DNA of 12,213 nucleotides, from positions 1 through 12,213 of the forward strand of contig JAEZYW010000064.1 in assembly GCA_023418835.1 (NCBI GenBank). Direction: 5' to 3'. The stretch is from Bacillota bacterium. Its GTDB lineage: Bacteria; Bacillota; Clostridia; Tissierellales; Peptoniphilaceae. Positions 1 through 7,264 of the stretch are shown piece after piece. The position numbers were made by a program, and so were the translations under genes. Within the stretch, counting starts at the first letter, position 1. Each line of letters opens with the position of its first letter. Under the pieces are notes generated by a model. The model searched no databases. It worked only from the letters and a program-made list of their open reading frames with translations, and was not told the DNA's origin.

Positions 1-37
1 CATCTATTTTAGAAGATGTGTTTTTAAATTATATGGG

Positions 38-43
38 TATAAT
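38..43 (+). promoter_or_regulatory. Possible -10 box of the first gene
   Basis: A perfect TATAAT lies at 38-43, which would start transcription near 50, just ahead of the Shine-Dalgarno of the first gene. No convincing -35 hexamer is seen 16-18 nt upstream (the 17-nt position reads GATGTG), and it is not an extended -10. In AT-rich DNA a lone TATAAT is weak evidence. Confidence 0.3.
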
Positions 44-49
44 TTAACT

Positions 50-57
50 GAGGTGAT
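50..57 (+). promoter_or_regulatory. Shine-Dalgarno pointing to ATG 65
   Basis: GAGGTGAT is an 8-base perfect match to the anti-Shine-Dalgarno end of 16S rRNA and sits 7 nt before the ATG at 65. It decides the start of the first gene: the GTG at 125, the only start that avoids the in-frame TGA, has no such site before it. Confidence 0.75.
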
Positions 58-64
58 GAAATTA

Positions 65-1690
65 ATGAAAATTAAATTTTATGGTAGTGCCAATACAGTT
101 ACTGGGTCAAACCACTGAATTGAAGTGGGAGATAAGAAACTTTTGTTGGATTGTGGGATGTTTCAAGGTGGAAGGGAAGAGGAGTTATTAAATTTTGAGG
201 ACTTTCCATTCAATCCCAGTGAAATAGATTATTTAGTTTTATCTCATGCTCACATAGATCATTCTGGGAGAATTCCTAGGTTGGTAAAGCTAGGGTTCAA
301 GGGTAGAATTTTGACGACAAAGGCTACTTACGATCTTAGCAAAATTATGTTACAAGATAGTGCTCACATTTTGCAAGCTGATGTGGAGTGGGAGAATCGA
401 AAACGAGAACGTGCAGGCAAAGAAATAATCGAGCCTTTATATACCGTAGAAGATACTTTCAGAGCCTTGAATTACTTTGAACAATATTTTTACGATCAAT
501 ACATTAAAATAGATGAAAATTTTGTACTGAGATTTTTAGATGCAGGCCATATTTTAGGTAGTTCTATAGTGGAGTTATGGATAGAAGAAAAAGGAAAAAC
601 TACAAAATTAGTTTATTCTGGAGATTTAGGAGTAAGTAAACATGCCATTATTAAAAAACCTGAAATTGTAGAGAGTGCAGATTATTTAATCTTAGAATCC
701 ACTTATGGCAATAGAGTACATGAACCCTATGAAGATACCCACAGCAAATTGATTGATATAATTGAAGAGACAGCTAGTAGAGGCGGGAGTGTAATTATCC
801 CTTCTTTTGCAGTGGGCAGGACACAGGAGTTAATTTATCAATTAAATATGTATTATGACTCTGATGAGGTGGAGGCTTATAAAAGAGTTCCCATTTATAT
901 TGACAGTCCATTGGCATTACAAGCCACAGAAGCTTATCAGAAAAATGCAGAACTTTTTAATGAGGAAACAAAGGAAAGAATTTTATCGGGAGATAATCCC
1001 TTCCAATTTCCAAATTTAAGATATGTTGAGACCGTGGAAGAGTCTAAATCTTTAAACAAATCTCCATATCCTAAAGTCATAATTTCTGCAAGTGGAATGG
1101 CAGATGCAGGTAGAATTAGACATCATTTAAAACATCACTTGTGGGATGCTAGAAACACCATTTTATTTGTAGGGTATCAAGCAATTGGTTCGACTGGTAG
1201 GAGAATATTAGACGGAGTCAACCCAATAAAAATCCTAGGAGAAGAAATCCAAGTTAAAGCACAAATAAAAGAATTGCAAGGTCTTTCTGCCCATGCTGAC
1301 AAAGAGATGATACTAGACTGGGTGGGAAGCATTAAAGAAAAACCTAAAAAGATATTTCTAGTTCATGGAGAGCCAGACTCCACAGAAAATTTGAAATATG
1401 AGATTGAAAAGAAATTTCAAATTCCAACAGAAGTAGCATATAGAGGTGAGGTTGTGGAAATTTACGATCTTAAAGACACAACTTATGAAGAAAGAAAATC
1501 CACCTTTGATTTAACTAAGAGTTTGAATGATTCCGTTTCGGAAGTAAGGGAACTTTTTAACATATACAACAATTCTAGAAATGTGGAAATTGATGAGGAG
1601 TTTGCGATTAAAAATTACTCTAAATATAATGAGGCGCTACTGGATATAAAAAATAGATTGATGGAAATTATGATGATAGAAAACAAATAG
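65..1690 (+). CDS. MBL-fold/beta-CASP metallo-hydrolase with RNA specificity domain, in-frame TGA at codon 18
   Basis: This is a zinc-dependent metallo-beta-lactamase-fold protein with a beta-CASP insert and a C-terminal RNA specificity domain, the family of RNase J/CPSF-type nucleases; the likely role is RNA processing or degradation in the cytoplasm, substrate unknown. Counting from ATG 65, the N-terminus reads MKIKFYGSANTVTGSNH, matching the family's first strand and VTGS motif, and is then cut by TGA (116-118). The same frame continues for more than 500 codons: LLLDCGMFQGG near residues 26-36, the zinc motif HAHIDH at 61-66, AGHILGS and YSGDLG near 160-190, the beta-CASP ESTYGN and PSFAVGRTQE segments, and late SAHAD and LVHGE histidine motifs. 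About 80 further C-terminal residues are less conserved. If translation begins at GTG 125, a 521-residue protein lacking the first strand results. The lesion may be a point nonsense change, a base-call error or recoding. Confidence 0.8.
116..118 (+). other. In-frame TGA in the MBL-fold gene
   Basis: TGA occupies codon 18 counted from ATG 65. In remembered family members the pattern here is V-T-G-S-x-x followed by Leu or Tyr, so a Leu TTA to TGA single change would explain it. The aligned position is not one I know as cysteine, and the best hairpin I see downstream (5-bp GAAAC/GTTTC arms at 136-140 and 160-164 with a 19-nt loop) is a poor SECIS candidate. Confidence 0.7.
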
Positions 1691-1778
1691 TTCTCAGTAA
1701 GTGCAGTTAAATGTGCTGTTTCTCAATTTTTTAGTGATAAATTTAAAATAATGTGATATTATTTTATAGAATCAAATC

Positions 1779-1796
1779 TTATAGATTAATCTATAA
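1779..1796 (+). promoter_or_regulatory. Perfect 18-bp palindrome before nagB, candidate operator
   Basis: TTATAGATTAATCTATAA is a perfect dyad ending immediately before the nagB Shine-Dalgarno. A further TTATAGA half-site lies at 1764-1770, 15 bp upstream in direct orientation. The placement suits a repressor site for amino-sugar control; in Bacillus a GntR-family regulator, NagR, controls nagB, but this sequence is not an evident match to that operator. In RNA it could also form a small hairpin next to the ribosome binding site. No strong promoter hexamers are seen; TTTAAA (1743-1748) with TATAGA (1765-1770) is the best weak pair. Confidence 0.45.
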
Positions 1797-1811
1797 AGAG
1801 AGGAATATATT

Positions 1812-2537
1812 ATGAAAATATACGTAGTAGAAAATTACGAAGAATTGAGCAAAAAAGCTGCAGAGATTATTGCAAATGAAATGAGTATAAAAAAAGATAT
1901 AGTTTTAGGTTTGGCAACTGGAAGTACACCAGAAGGAATGTACAAAGAGTTAGTCAACATGTATGAAAATGGCGAAGTAGACTTTTCCGATGTAACAACT
2001 TTTAATTTAGACGAGTATTACGGATTAGAAGATTATCATGAACAATCTTACCATTATTTTATGGACAAGCACTTATTGGGAAAAGTTAACGTCAAGGCGG
2101 AAAATACAAATATACCATCGGGATGTACCGATGATATTGAAAAAACTTGTAAAGAATATGATGAGAAAATTGAATCCTACGGTGGATTAGATCTTCAACT
2201 TCTTGGAATTGGAGTTAATGGACACATTGGATTCAACGAACCTGGTGATAATTTTGTAGGAGAAACCCATATTGTAGATTTAACAGAAGATACTTTAGAT
2301 GCAAATGCTAGATTCTTTAAATCTCCAGAGGATGTTCCAAAGAAGTCAATTACTATGGGAATGAAGAGCATTATGAATGCAAAAAAAATTCTTTTAATCG
2401 CATCAGGTGAAGGAAAGGCAGAAGCTATTTATAAGAGTTTAAAAGGTCCAATCACTCCAAAAGTGCCTGCTAGTATTTTACAATTGCACAAAGATTTAAT
2501 TGTAATTGTAGATAAAGAGGCTGGATCTAAATTATAA
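1812..2537 (+). CDS. nagB: Glucosamine-6-phosphate deaminase
   Basis: The enzyme converts glucosamine 6-phosphate to fructose 6-phosphate and ammonia, feeding amino sugars from glycan or peptidoglycan turnover into glycolysis in the cytoplasm. The 241 residues match the short Gram-positive form, about 25 residues shorter than the allosteric E. coli enzyme. The sugar-phosphate loop GLATGSTPEG lies at 33-42. The catalytic Asp is D67 in NLDEYYGL, and NGHIGFNEPG (136-145) holds the ring-opening H138 and E143. Asn rather than Asp at 136 is usual in Gram-positive homologues as I recall them. The C-terminus PKVPASILQLH (216-226) is typical. The ATG follows AGAGAGGA at 1797-1804 with a 7-nt spacer. 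No nagA is adjacent in this window. An upstream palindrome suggests local control. Confidence 0.96.
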   Translation: MKIYVVENYEELSKKAAEIIANEMSIKKDIVLGLATGSTPEGMYKELVNMYENGEVDFSDVTTFNLDEYYGLEDYHEQSYHYFMDKHLLGKVNVKAENTNIPSGCTDDIEKTCKEYDEKIESYGGLDLQLLGIGVNGHIGFNEPGDNFVGETHIVDLTEDTLDANARFFKSPEDVPKKSITMGMKSIMNAKKILLIASGEGKAEAIYKSLKGPITPKVPASILQLHKDLIVIVDKEAGSKL

Positions 2538-2567
2538 GAAAGTTGAAAGGAACTGGGTAGGGATTTA

Positions 2568-3587
2568 ATGAATAAAAAAATAAAGAATTTCATTATTTAT
2601 GGGGTATTTTTATTAATATTAGCTAGCTGTTTATTTACTCCTTGGTTTGGAGGGGAGTATTTATGGATGCCAGAAAAAAATAAACCTGTCCCATTTAGTG
2701 GAATTTATTTTAACATACCAACAAATATAAATAATTTAAAAATAAGAAGGTCAGAGAACACTTCCAATGGAATGGATTTAATAAGTTATGATGTAGAGTT
2801 CGAATACATTGGAAATGATTCTAGTATGAGAATTATTGGAAAACTTGGAGAACAAGCATTTTTTGGGGATTCCGTAGTTCCTAGACATAGTAAAGCTACT
2901 TTAAAAGGAGAATATGATGCGATAAATAATATTCTCTTTGACGAAAAACTTTCTTATGGAGATTTATATAAAAAACTGGAAAATTATAAATTTGCCTCTA
3001 CCTCAGAAATAAGAGTTCCTTTGAGCGAAAGCGTAAAGGATTATAAATTTAGAATTAGTTATTTTCCTAAGGAATTAGTTTACTCTAACAATAATAAATT
3101 ATCCACTCTATCTGTGTTTTTAACTAATGCTAGAGTGGACAATTTTACAGATTCCGAGCATATAAACCAAAGTGAAGTTCAAAGCTTCAATGAAAGTGGA
3201 ATGTATGTCAATGTTTTGGAACAATATAACGAAGGAAAAATAAATAGCATAAATTTCTGGAGAAATGTAAATAATGTCATATTTATATTATCTACAATTG
3301 TAGTTTTAGGTTTAATTTGGCTAGATAGAACTTCTAATCCTTATATCTTAATTCCTTTAATGATGGCAAATGCATTAACCCTATATAGATTTTTTGAAAT
3401 AGGGATTACAACTTATGGCGTCTTAATAGCATTTCCATTATTAGGAATTTTATCGGTAATATCTGGAAGGCTCATGTCTAGAGAAAATTTTGTATTTAAT
3501 AAATACGACTTTACACAGTCTTTGGGTGGTGCAATTTTACTTTTAATATTTGCAATCCTACTTTACATTTTGCCAAAAACACTTTAA
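2568..3587 (+). CDS. Unrecognised membrane protein with large external domain
   Basis: I do not recognise a family for these 339 residues. A hydrophobic N-terminal segment (about 8-26) is followed by a polar stretch of some 200 residues (27-233), rich in Asn, Ser and charged residues. Four predicted membrane segments then come at about 236-252, 258-276, 280-300 and 318-336. The basic residues around 301-312 (RLMSRENFVFNK) fit an inside loop, which places the 27-233 domain outside the cell. LASC at 18-21 resembles a lipobox, but the residues after Cys21 are hydrophobic, so an uncleaved anchor or ordinary signal segment is as likely. It starts 30 nt after nagB with AGGG at 2559-2562 and no terminator in the gap, so it is probably co-transcribed with nagB. 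Function is unknown. Confidence 0.8.
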   Translation: MNKKIKNFIIYGVFLLILASCLFTPWFGGEYLWMPEKNKPVPFSGIYFNIPTNINNLKIRRSENTSNGMDLISYDVEFEYIGNDSSMRIIGKLGEQAFFGDSVVPRHSKATLKGEYDAINNILFDEKLSYGDLYKKLENYKFASTSEIRVPLSESVKDYKFRISYFPKELVYSNNNKLSTLSVFLTNARVDNFTDSEHINQSEVQSFNESGMYVNVLEQYNEGKINSINFWRNVNNVIFILSTIVVLGLIWLDRTSNPYILIPLMMANALTLYRFFEIGITTYGVLIAFPLLGILSVISGRLMSRENFVFNKYDFTQSLGGAILLLIFAILLYILPKTL

Positions 3588-3610
3588 ATACTCCCAAGGG
3601 AGTATTTTTT
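3586..3610 (+). terminator. Intrinsic terminator after the membrane-protein gene
   Basis: The arms AAATACTCCC (3586-3595) and GGGAGTATTT (3598-3607) are perfectly complementary. The stem is effectively 9 bp with a CAAG tetraloop and is followed by a run of six T (3605-3610). It overlaps the last two bases of the preceding stop codon. This ends the nagB unit and separates it from the glutamate-fermentation operon. Confidence 0.9.
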
Positions 3611-3906
3611 ATTGTGAAAATTATGTGAAATTATTTAATCTTTTTAGGGGTTGTGGAAATCAAATATCATATAAGAATCGGGAAAATGAAATATACGTTT
3701 CAAAAACTTTTAAATTGTAAAAATTTCCAATGAATTTTAAGATGAAAAATTTGGTGGAAAACGTTATATTTACAAGAAATCAAAATAACACAACTAATGT
3801 TGTTAAAAAAATATATGAAAATAAATCGTTTTCCAGTTTTATATTTAAGACTGGTTAACTGTGATGATATCCACGTTTTAAACCGATTTCACAATCAATA
3901 TCTAAT
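3611..3906. other. Gene-free AT-rich spacer upstream of the glutamate operon
   Basis: This stretch of about 300 bp lies between the terminator and the operon promoter. It holds no credible reading frame and I see no tRNA, known riboswitch or cobalamin-box sequence. It contains short repeats described separately and a small imperfect dyad with arms ACAAC/GTTGT around TAAT at 3790-3803. A distal regulatory region is possible but not shown. Confidence 0.5.
3755..3835. repeat. 9-bp inverted repeat TGGAAAACG / CGTTTTCCA
   Basis: The arms at 3755-3763 and 3827-3835 are exact reverse complements with 63 bp between them. The distance is too long for a simple hairpin; two sites of one DNA-binding protein would be the other reading. 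Evidence is limited to the sequence match. Confidence 0.3.
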
Positions 3907-3934
3907 TTGCAATAACAATTGTGTATGTTATAAT
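3907..3934 (+). promoter_or_regulatory. Promoter of the glutamate-fermentation operon
   Basis: The -35 TTGCAA (3907-3912) and a perfect -10 TATAAT (3929-3934) are 16 bp apart, and TGT directly before the -10 gives an extended -10 motif. Transcription would begin near 3941, leaving a leader of about 50 nt that ends in the Shine-Dalgarno AGGAGG (3981-3986), 6 nt before the glmS ATG. It is the best sigma-A type promoter in the window and sits at the head of the long operon. Confidence 0.75.
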
Positions 3935-3941
3935 ATTGTTA
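3913..3941. promoter_or_regulatory. Candidate operator dyad over the operon promoter
   Basis: TAACAAT (3913-3919) and ATTGTTA (3935-3941) are exact reverse complements with 15 bp between them. The dyad brackets the spacer and -10 box and ends at the predicted start site. An 8-bp palindrome ACAATTGT (3915-3922) lies inside it. A protein bound here would block RNA polymerase, so repression is the natural reading; no regulator gene is in the window. Confidence 0.45.
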
Positions 3942-3992
3942 GAATTTGGGAAAATGAAAAACATTGTTCACATTTAATTTAGGAGGTAGTTT

Positions 3993-4400
3993 ATGGGAAA
4001 GACATTAGTATTGGGAGTAATCGGATCTGATGCTCACGCAGTAGGAAATAAAATCCTAGATGCGACATTGACAGAAGCAGGTTATAAGGTAGTAAATATT
4101 GGTGTATTATCATCACAAGAAGACTTTATAAACGCTGCAATTGAAACAAAGGCAGATGCAATTTTAGTTTCTTCTCTGTATGGACAAGGAGAACTAGACG
4201 TTGAAGGTTTAAAAGAAAAATGCGAAGAAGCAGGTCTTAACGATGTTTTACTTTATGTAGGAGGAAATATCGTAGTAGGTAAACAAAACTGGGATGATGT
4301 TCACGCAAGATTTAAAGATATGGGATTTGACAGAGTTTACAAACCAGGAACTTCTGTAGAAACTACAATTAATGACCTTAAAGAAGATTTAGGGGAATAA
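3993..4400 (+). CDS. glmS: Glutamate (methylaspartate) mutase, B12-binding S subunit
   Basis: This is the small cobalamin-carrying subunit (MutS/GlmS; sigma component) of adenosylcobalamin-dependent glutamate mutase, which interconverts L-glutamate and L-threo-3-methylaspartate. It is unrelated to glucosamine-6-phosphate synthase of the same symbol. The 135 residues match the clostridial subunit length of about 137. The base-off/His-on B12 motif DxHxxG is DAHAVG at 13-18, with H15 as the cobalt ligand. The companion SxL motif is S60-S61-L62 and the GG motif is 90-91 in YVGGNIVVG. It is the first gene of the operon, with AGGAGG six bases before its ATG, and stops one base before glmL starts. 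Confidence 0.97.
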   Translation: MGKTLVLGVIGSDAHAVGNKILDATLTEAGYKVVNIGVLSSQEDFINAAIETKADAILVSSLYGQGELDVEGLKEKCEEAGLNDVLLYVGGNIVVGKQNWDDVHARFKDMGFDRVYKPGTSVETTINDLKEDLGE

Positions 4401-4401
4401 A

Positions 4402-5790
4402 ATGAACTGCTATTTGTTTATTGATTTTGGGAGTACTTTCACAAAAATAACATTAGTAGATATAGAAAAAGAGGAGATTGTAGGAACTGAAAAATCATAT
4501 ACAACTGTGGATACAGATGTAACCATAGGATATGAAAAAGCTTTAAATAAACTTAAAGGAAAAGTAAATTTTGAAGAAGTTAATATAGTTCGTACAACTG
4601 CTTGTTCTTCTGCCGCAGGAGGTTTAAAAGTCGTTGCAATTGGTTTAGTTCCTGAATTGACAGCTGAGGCTGCTAAGAGAACTGCTTTAGGGGCAGGGGC
4701 TAGGATAATAAAAACCTACAGTTTTAAACTCAACGATTCTGAAGTAGATGAAATAAAAAATTCTGATATCGATATGATATTACTTGCTGGAGGAACTGAT
4801 GGAGGTAATTCAGAATCTATAATTCACAATGCCTCTATGATCAGTAAACATGGAATTACGGTTCCTGTAGTAGTTGCGGGAAATAAAAGTGCTACAGATG
4901 AAGTTGTAAAAGCTTTTGATGGCAAAGTAGAATATCATATAACTGAAAATGTAATGCCAACTTTAAATCAAATAAATGTCGAACCAGCTAGGGAAACCAT
5001 TAGAAATATCTTTATGGAAAATATTGTTAAAGCTAAAGGTATGACTAGGGTTTCGGAATTTCTAGATGGATTGACGATGCCAACTCCGGCGGCTGTTTTA
5101 AAAGCTGCAAGGGTTCTATCAGAAGGAACTGATAGGGAAGATGGCTTAGGAGATTTAGTAGTTGTAGATATTGGCGGAGCAACAACAGATGTTCATTCTA
5201 TAGCCGATGGATTACCAACGAAACCAGGAGTGCAATATAGAGGACTTGAAGAGCCTTTTGCAAAGAGAACTGTTGAAGGGGATTTGGGAATGAGGTATTC
5301 TTCCCTTGCAGTTATGGAAGCTGCTGGTTATAGAATGGTAAGAAAATTTATCGATGAAGATAAATACGAAAATATAGAAGACGAGTTTAGAAGGCGTTAC
5401 GAAAACACAGATTTTGTTGCAGTTGAAGAAAAGGATAAAGAATTTGACTTAGGAATGGCTAAGATTTGCACGTATCTTTCAATGGGAAGACATGCAGGTA
5501 CTGTACAAATGATTTATTCTCCAATGGGAAATATTTACAATCAAGAGGGAAAAGATTTAACAGAGATAAGATATTTAATTGGTACAGGTGGAGTAATCAT
5601 AAATAATGAAAAACCTGAAGAAATACTTAAATCTGGATTATTTACCATGGAACAACCTGACTCATTGAGACCTGAAGATCCAAAACTCATGTTAGATAAG
5701 GATTACATACTATCTGCTATGGGACTATTGGCTGGGATTGATGAAGATAAAGCTGTTAGAATGCTAAAAAAATATATAGTCGAAATTTAG
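4402..5790 (+). CDS. glmL: Glutamate mutase reactivating ATPase GlmL/MutL
   Basis: MutL/GlmL is an actin/Hsp70-fold ATPase. In clostridia its gene lies between the mutase subunit genes, and it is thought to reactivate the mutase by exchanging damaged cobalamin. At 462 residues it has the family length. The phosphate-1 loop is FIDFGSTFTK at 6-15, a second glycine-rich segment LLAGGTDGGNSE lies at 127-138, phosphate-2 is VVVDIGGATTDVHS at 253-266, and the adenosine motif is LIGTGGVIIN at 392-401. It starts one base after the glmS stop, with AGGGGA at 4391-4396, so translation is probably coupled. It is a helper protein, not DNA-repair MutL. Confidence 0.96.
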   Translation: MNCYLFIDFGSTFTKITLVDIEKEEIVGTEKSYTTVDTDVTIGYEKALNKLKGKVNFEEVNIVRTTACSSAAGGLKVVAIGLVPELTAEAAKRTALGAGARIIKTYSFKLNDSEVDEIKNSDIDMILLAGGTDGGNSESIIHNASMISKHGITVPVVVAGNKSATDEVVKAFDGKVEYHITENVMPTLNQINVEPARETIRNIFMENIVKAKGMTRVSEFLDGLTMPTPAAVLKAARVLSEGTDREDGLGDLVVVDIGGATTDVHSIADGLPTKPGVQYRGLEEPFAKRTVEGDLGMRYSSLAVMEAAGYRMVRKFIDEDKYENIEDEFRRRYENTDFVAVEEKDKEFDLGMAKICTYLSMGRHAGTVQMIYSPMGNIYNQEGKDLTEIRYLIGTGGVIINNEKPEEILKSGLFTMEQPDSLRPEDPKLMLDKDYILSAMGLLAGIDEDKAVRMLKKYIVEI

Positions 5791-5800
5791 GAGATAAAAT

Positions 5801-7264
5801 ATGGATGTAAAATTTAAAAAATGGACTGAAGAAGAATTTTTCAAAGAAAGAGAAGAAGTACTGGCATCTTGGCCTACAGGAAAAGAAGTAGACCTTGATG
5901 AGGCTGTTGAATTTTTAAAAAGTGTACCAGATGAAAAGAACTTCGCTAAAAAGATGGAGTGGGCAGATAAAAACGGTATAACAACTGCTCAACCTAGAGC
6001 TGGTGTTGCTTTAATTAGCGAACATATAGCTTTATTACAACATCTTCAAGACGAAGGTGGAGCTGACTTTTTACCATCTACAATTGATGCATACACTAGA
6101 CAAAACAGATATGAAGAAGGGGAAAGAGGAATAAAAGAATCTCAAGCTGCTGGAAGATCTCTATTAAACGGATTCCCAGCTGTAAACCACGGGGTTTCTG
6201 GATGTAGACAAGTTTATGATGCAGTAGACTTACCACTTCAACTTCGTCACGGTACTCCAGACTCTAGACTTCTTGCAGAGATTGGACACGCAGGTGGATT
6301 CACTTCTAACGAGGGTGGAGCGATTAGCTACAACATTCCTTATTCCAAAAAAGTTAGTGTTGAAAAAACAGTTCACGATTGGCAATATTGCGATAGATTA
6401 GTTGGATACTACGAAGACAATGGCGTAACAATAAATAGAGAACCATTTGGACCTTTAACAGGAACTTTAGTACCACCTTCAACATCTAACGCTGTAGGAA
6501 TTTTAGAAGCATTATTAGCTGCAGAACAAGGGGTTAAAAACATTACTCTAGGATATGGACAATGCGGTAACCTTCTTCAAGACGTAGCAGCAGTAAATGC
6601 ATTGAGAGAACAAGCTAAAGAATACTTAGATGAGTATGGATATAAAGATGTAATTTTGACAACAGTATTCCATCAATGGATGGGTGGTTTCCCAGAAGAC
6701 GAATCTAGAGCATTTGGATTAATTTCATTGGGGGCTGCAGCGGCTGCACTATCAGGAGCTACAAAAGTTATAGTTAAAACTCCTCACGAAGCAGTTGGAA
6801 TTCCAACAAAAGAAGCAAACGCAGCTGGTATAAAAGCTACTAAAATGGTTCTTAACCTTTTAGAAGGTCAAAGATACGCAGACAGTAAAGCTTTAAGAAA
6901 TGAAATTGAAATAATAAAAGCCGAAGTAAAATGTATGTTAGATGAAACATTAAGACTTGGTAATGGAGACTGGGCTGTTGGTACAGTAAAAGCATTTGAA
7001 ACAGGTGTAATCGACATTCCATTTGGACCTTCAGATTACAATGCAGGTAAAATGTTACCAGCTAGAGATAATGAAGGATTTATTAGATACCTTGAAGTAG
7101 GAAATATTCCTCTTTCTAAAGACTTATTAGATTTCAACAAAGGTAAATTTAACGAAAGAGCTAAATTTGAAGGTAGAGATGTTACTTTCCAAATGACGGT
7201 TGATGATATATTTGCAGTAAGTAGAGGAAAATTAGTAGGAAGACCAGGAGATGATGTGAAATGA
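5801..7264 (+). CDS. glmE: Glutamate (methylaspartate) mutase, catalytic E subunit
   Basis: This is the TIM-barrel epsilon subunit that binds glutamate and performs the radical carbon-skeleton rearrangement with cobalamin held by GlmS. At 487 residues it is close to the clostridial enzyme (about 483). Residues known from the Clostridium cochlearium structure are present at the same numbers: the substrate-binding arginine claw R66, R100 and R149, with H150, E171, Y177, Y181, K326 and E330. This strongly supports an active enzyme. The Shine-Dalgarno TAGGAGAT (5788-5794) overlaps the glmL stop, ten bases before ATG. The gene ends in ATGA, overlapping the mal start, so the two are coupled. Many AAC, GAC, TTC and CAC codons, more than in the flanking nagB unit, suggest strong expression. 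Confidence 0.98.
   Translation: MDVKFKKWTEEEFFKEREEVLASWPTGKEVDLDEAVEFLKSVPDEKNFAKKMEWADKNGITTAQPRAGVALISEHIALLQHLQDEGGADFLPSTIDAYTRQNRYEEGERGIKESQAAGRSLLNGFPAVNHGVSGCRQVYDAVDLPLQLRHGTPDSRLLAEIGHAGGFTSNEGGAISYNIPYSKKVSVEKTVHDWQYCDRLVGYYEDNGVTINREPFGPLTGTLVPPSTSNAVGILEALLAAEQGVKNITLGYGQCGNLLQDVAAVNALREQAKEYLDEYGYKDVILTTVFHQWMGGFPEDESRAFGLISLGAAAAALSGATKVIVKTPHEAVGIPTKEANAAGIKATKMVLNLLEGQRYADSKALRNEIEIIKAEVKCMLDETLRLGNGDWAVGTVKAFETGVIDIPFGPSDYNAGKMLPARDNEGFIRYLEVGNIPLSKDLLDFNKGKFNERAKFEGRDVTFQMTVDDIFAVSRGKLVGRPGDDVK

Larger units (their letters stand above)
3680..3959 (+). repeat. Pair of 12-nt direct repeats GGGAAAATGAAA
   Basis: GGGAAAATGAAA occurs at 3680-3691 and again at 3948-3959, each preceded by AGAAT with one or two bases between. 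The second copy lies in the predicted 5' leader of glmS, just after the predicted transcription start. The copies are 268 bp apart. They may be binding sites, or chance in A-rich DNA. Confidence 0.4.

Noticed and set aside
119..165. SECIS element for selenocysteine at TGA 116-118
   Set aside because: The best stems are 5 bp. One has a 19-nt loop and the other begins only a few bases after TGA; neither fits the bacterial SECIS layout well. Kept only as a hypothesis under the TGA finding.
1700..1733. Possible terminator after the MBL-fold gene
   Set aside because: The AGTGCA/TGTGCT stem is only 6 bp with two G-T pairs, and the T-run lies about ten bases beyond it, so a working terminator is not supported.
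3797..3982. 61-codon open frame on the + strand before glmS
   Set aside because: It has no Shine-Dalgarno, overlaps the -35, -10 and leader of the glmS promoter, and has low-complexity coding with no recognisable motif. It is most likely chance.
3611..3992. Cobalamin riboswitch before the B12-dependent mutase genes
   Set aside because: I see no B12-box-like conserved sequence and the predicted leader is only about 50 nt, too short for this riboswitch.
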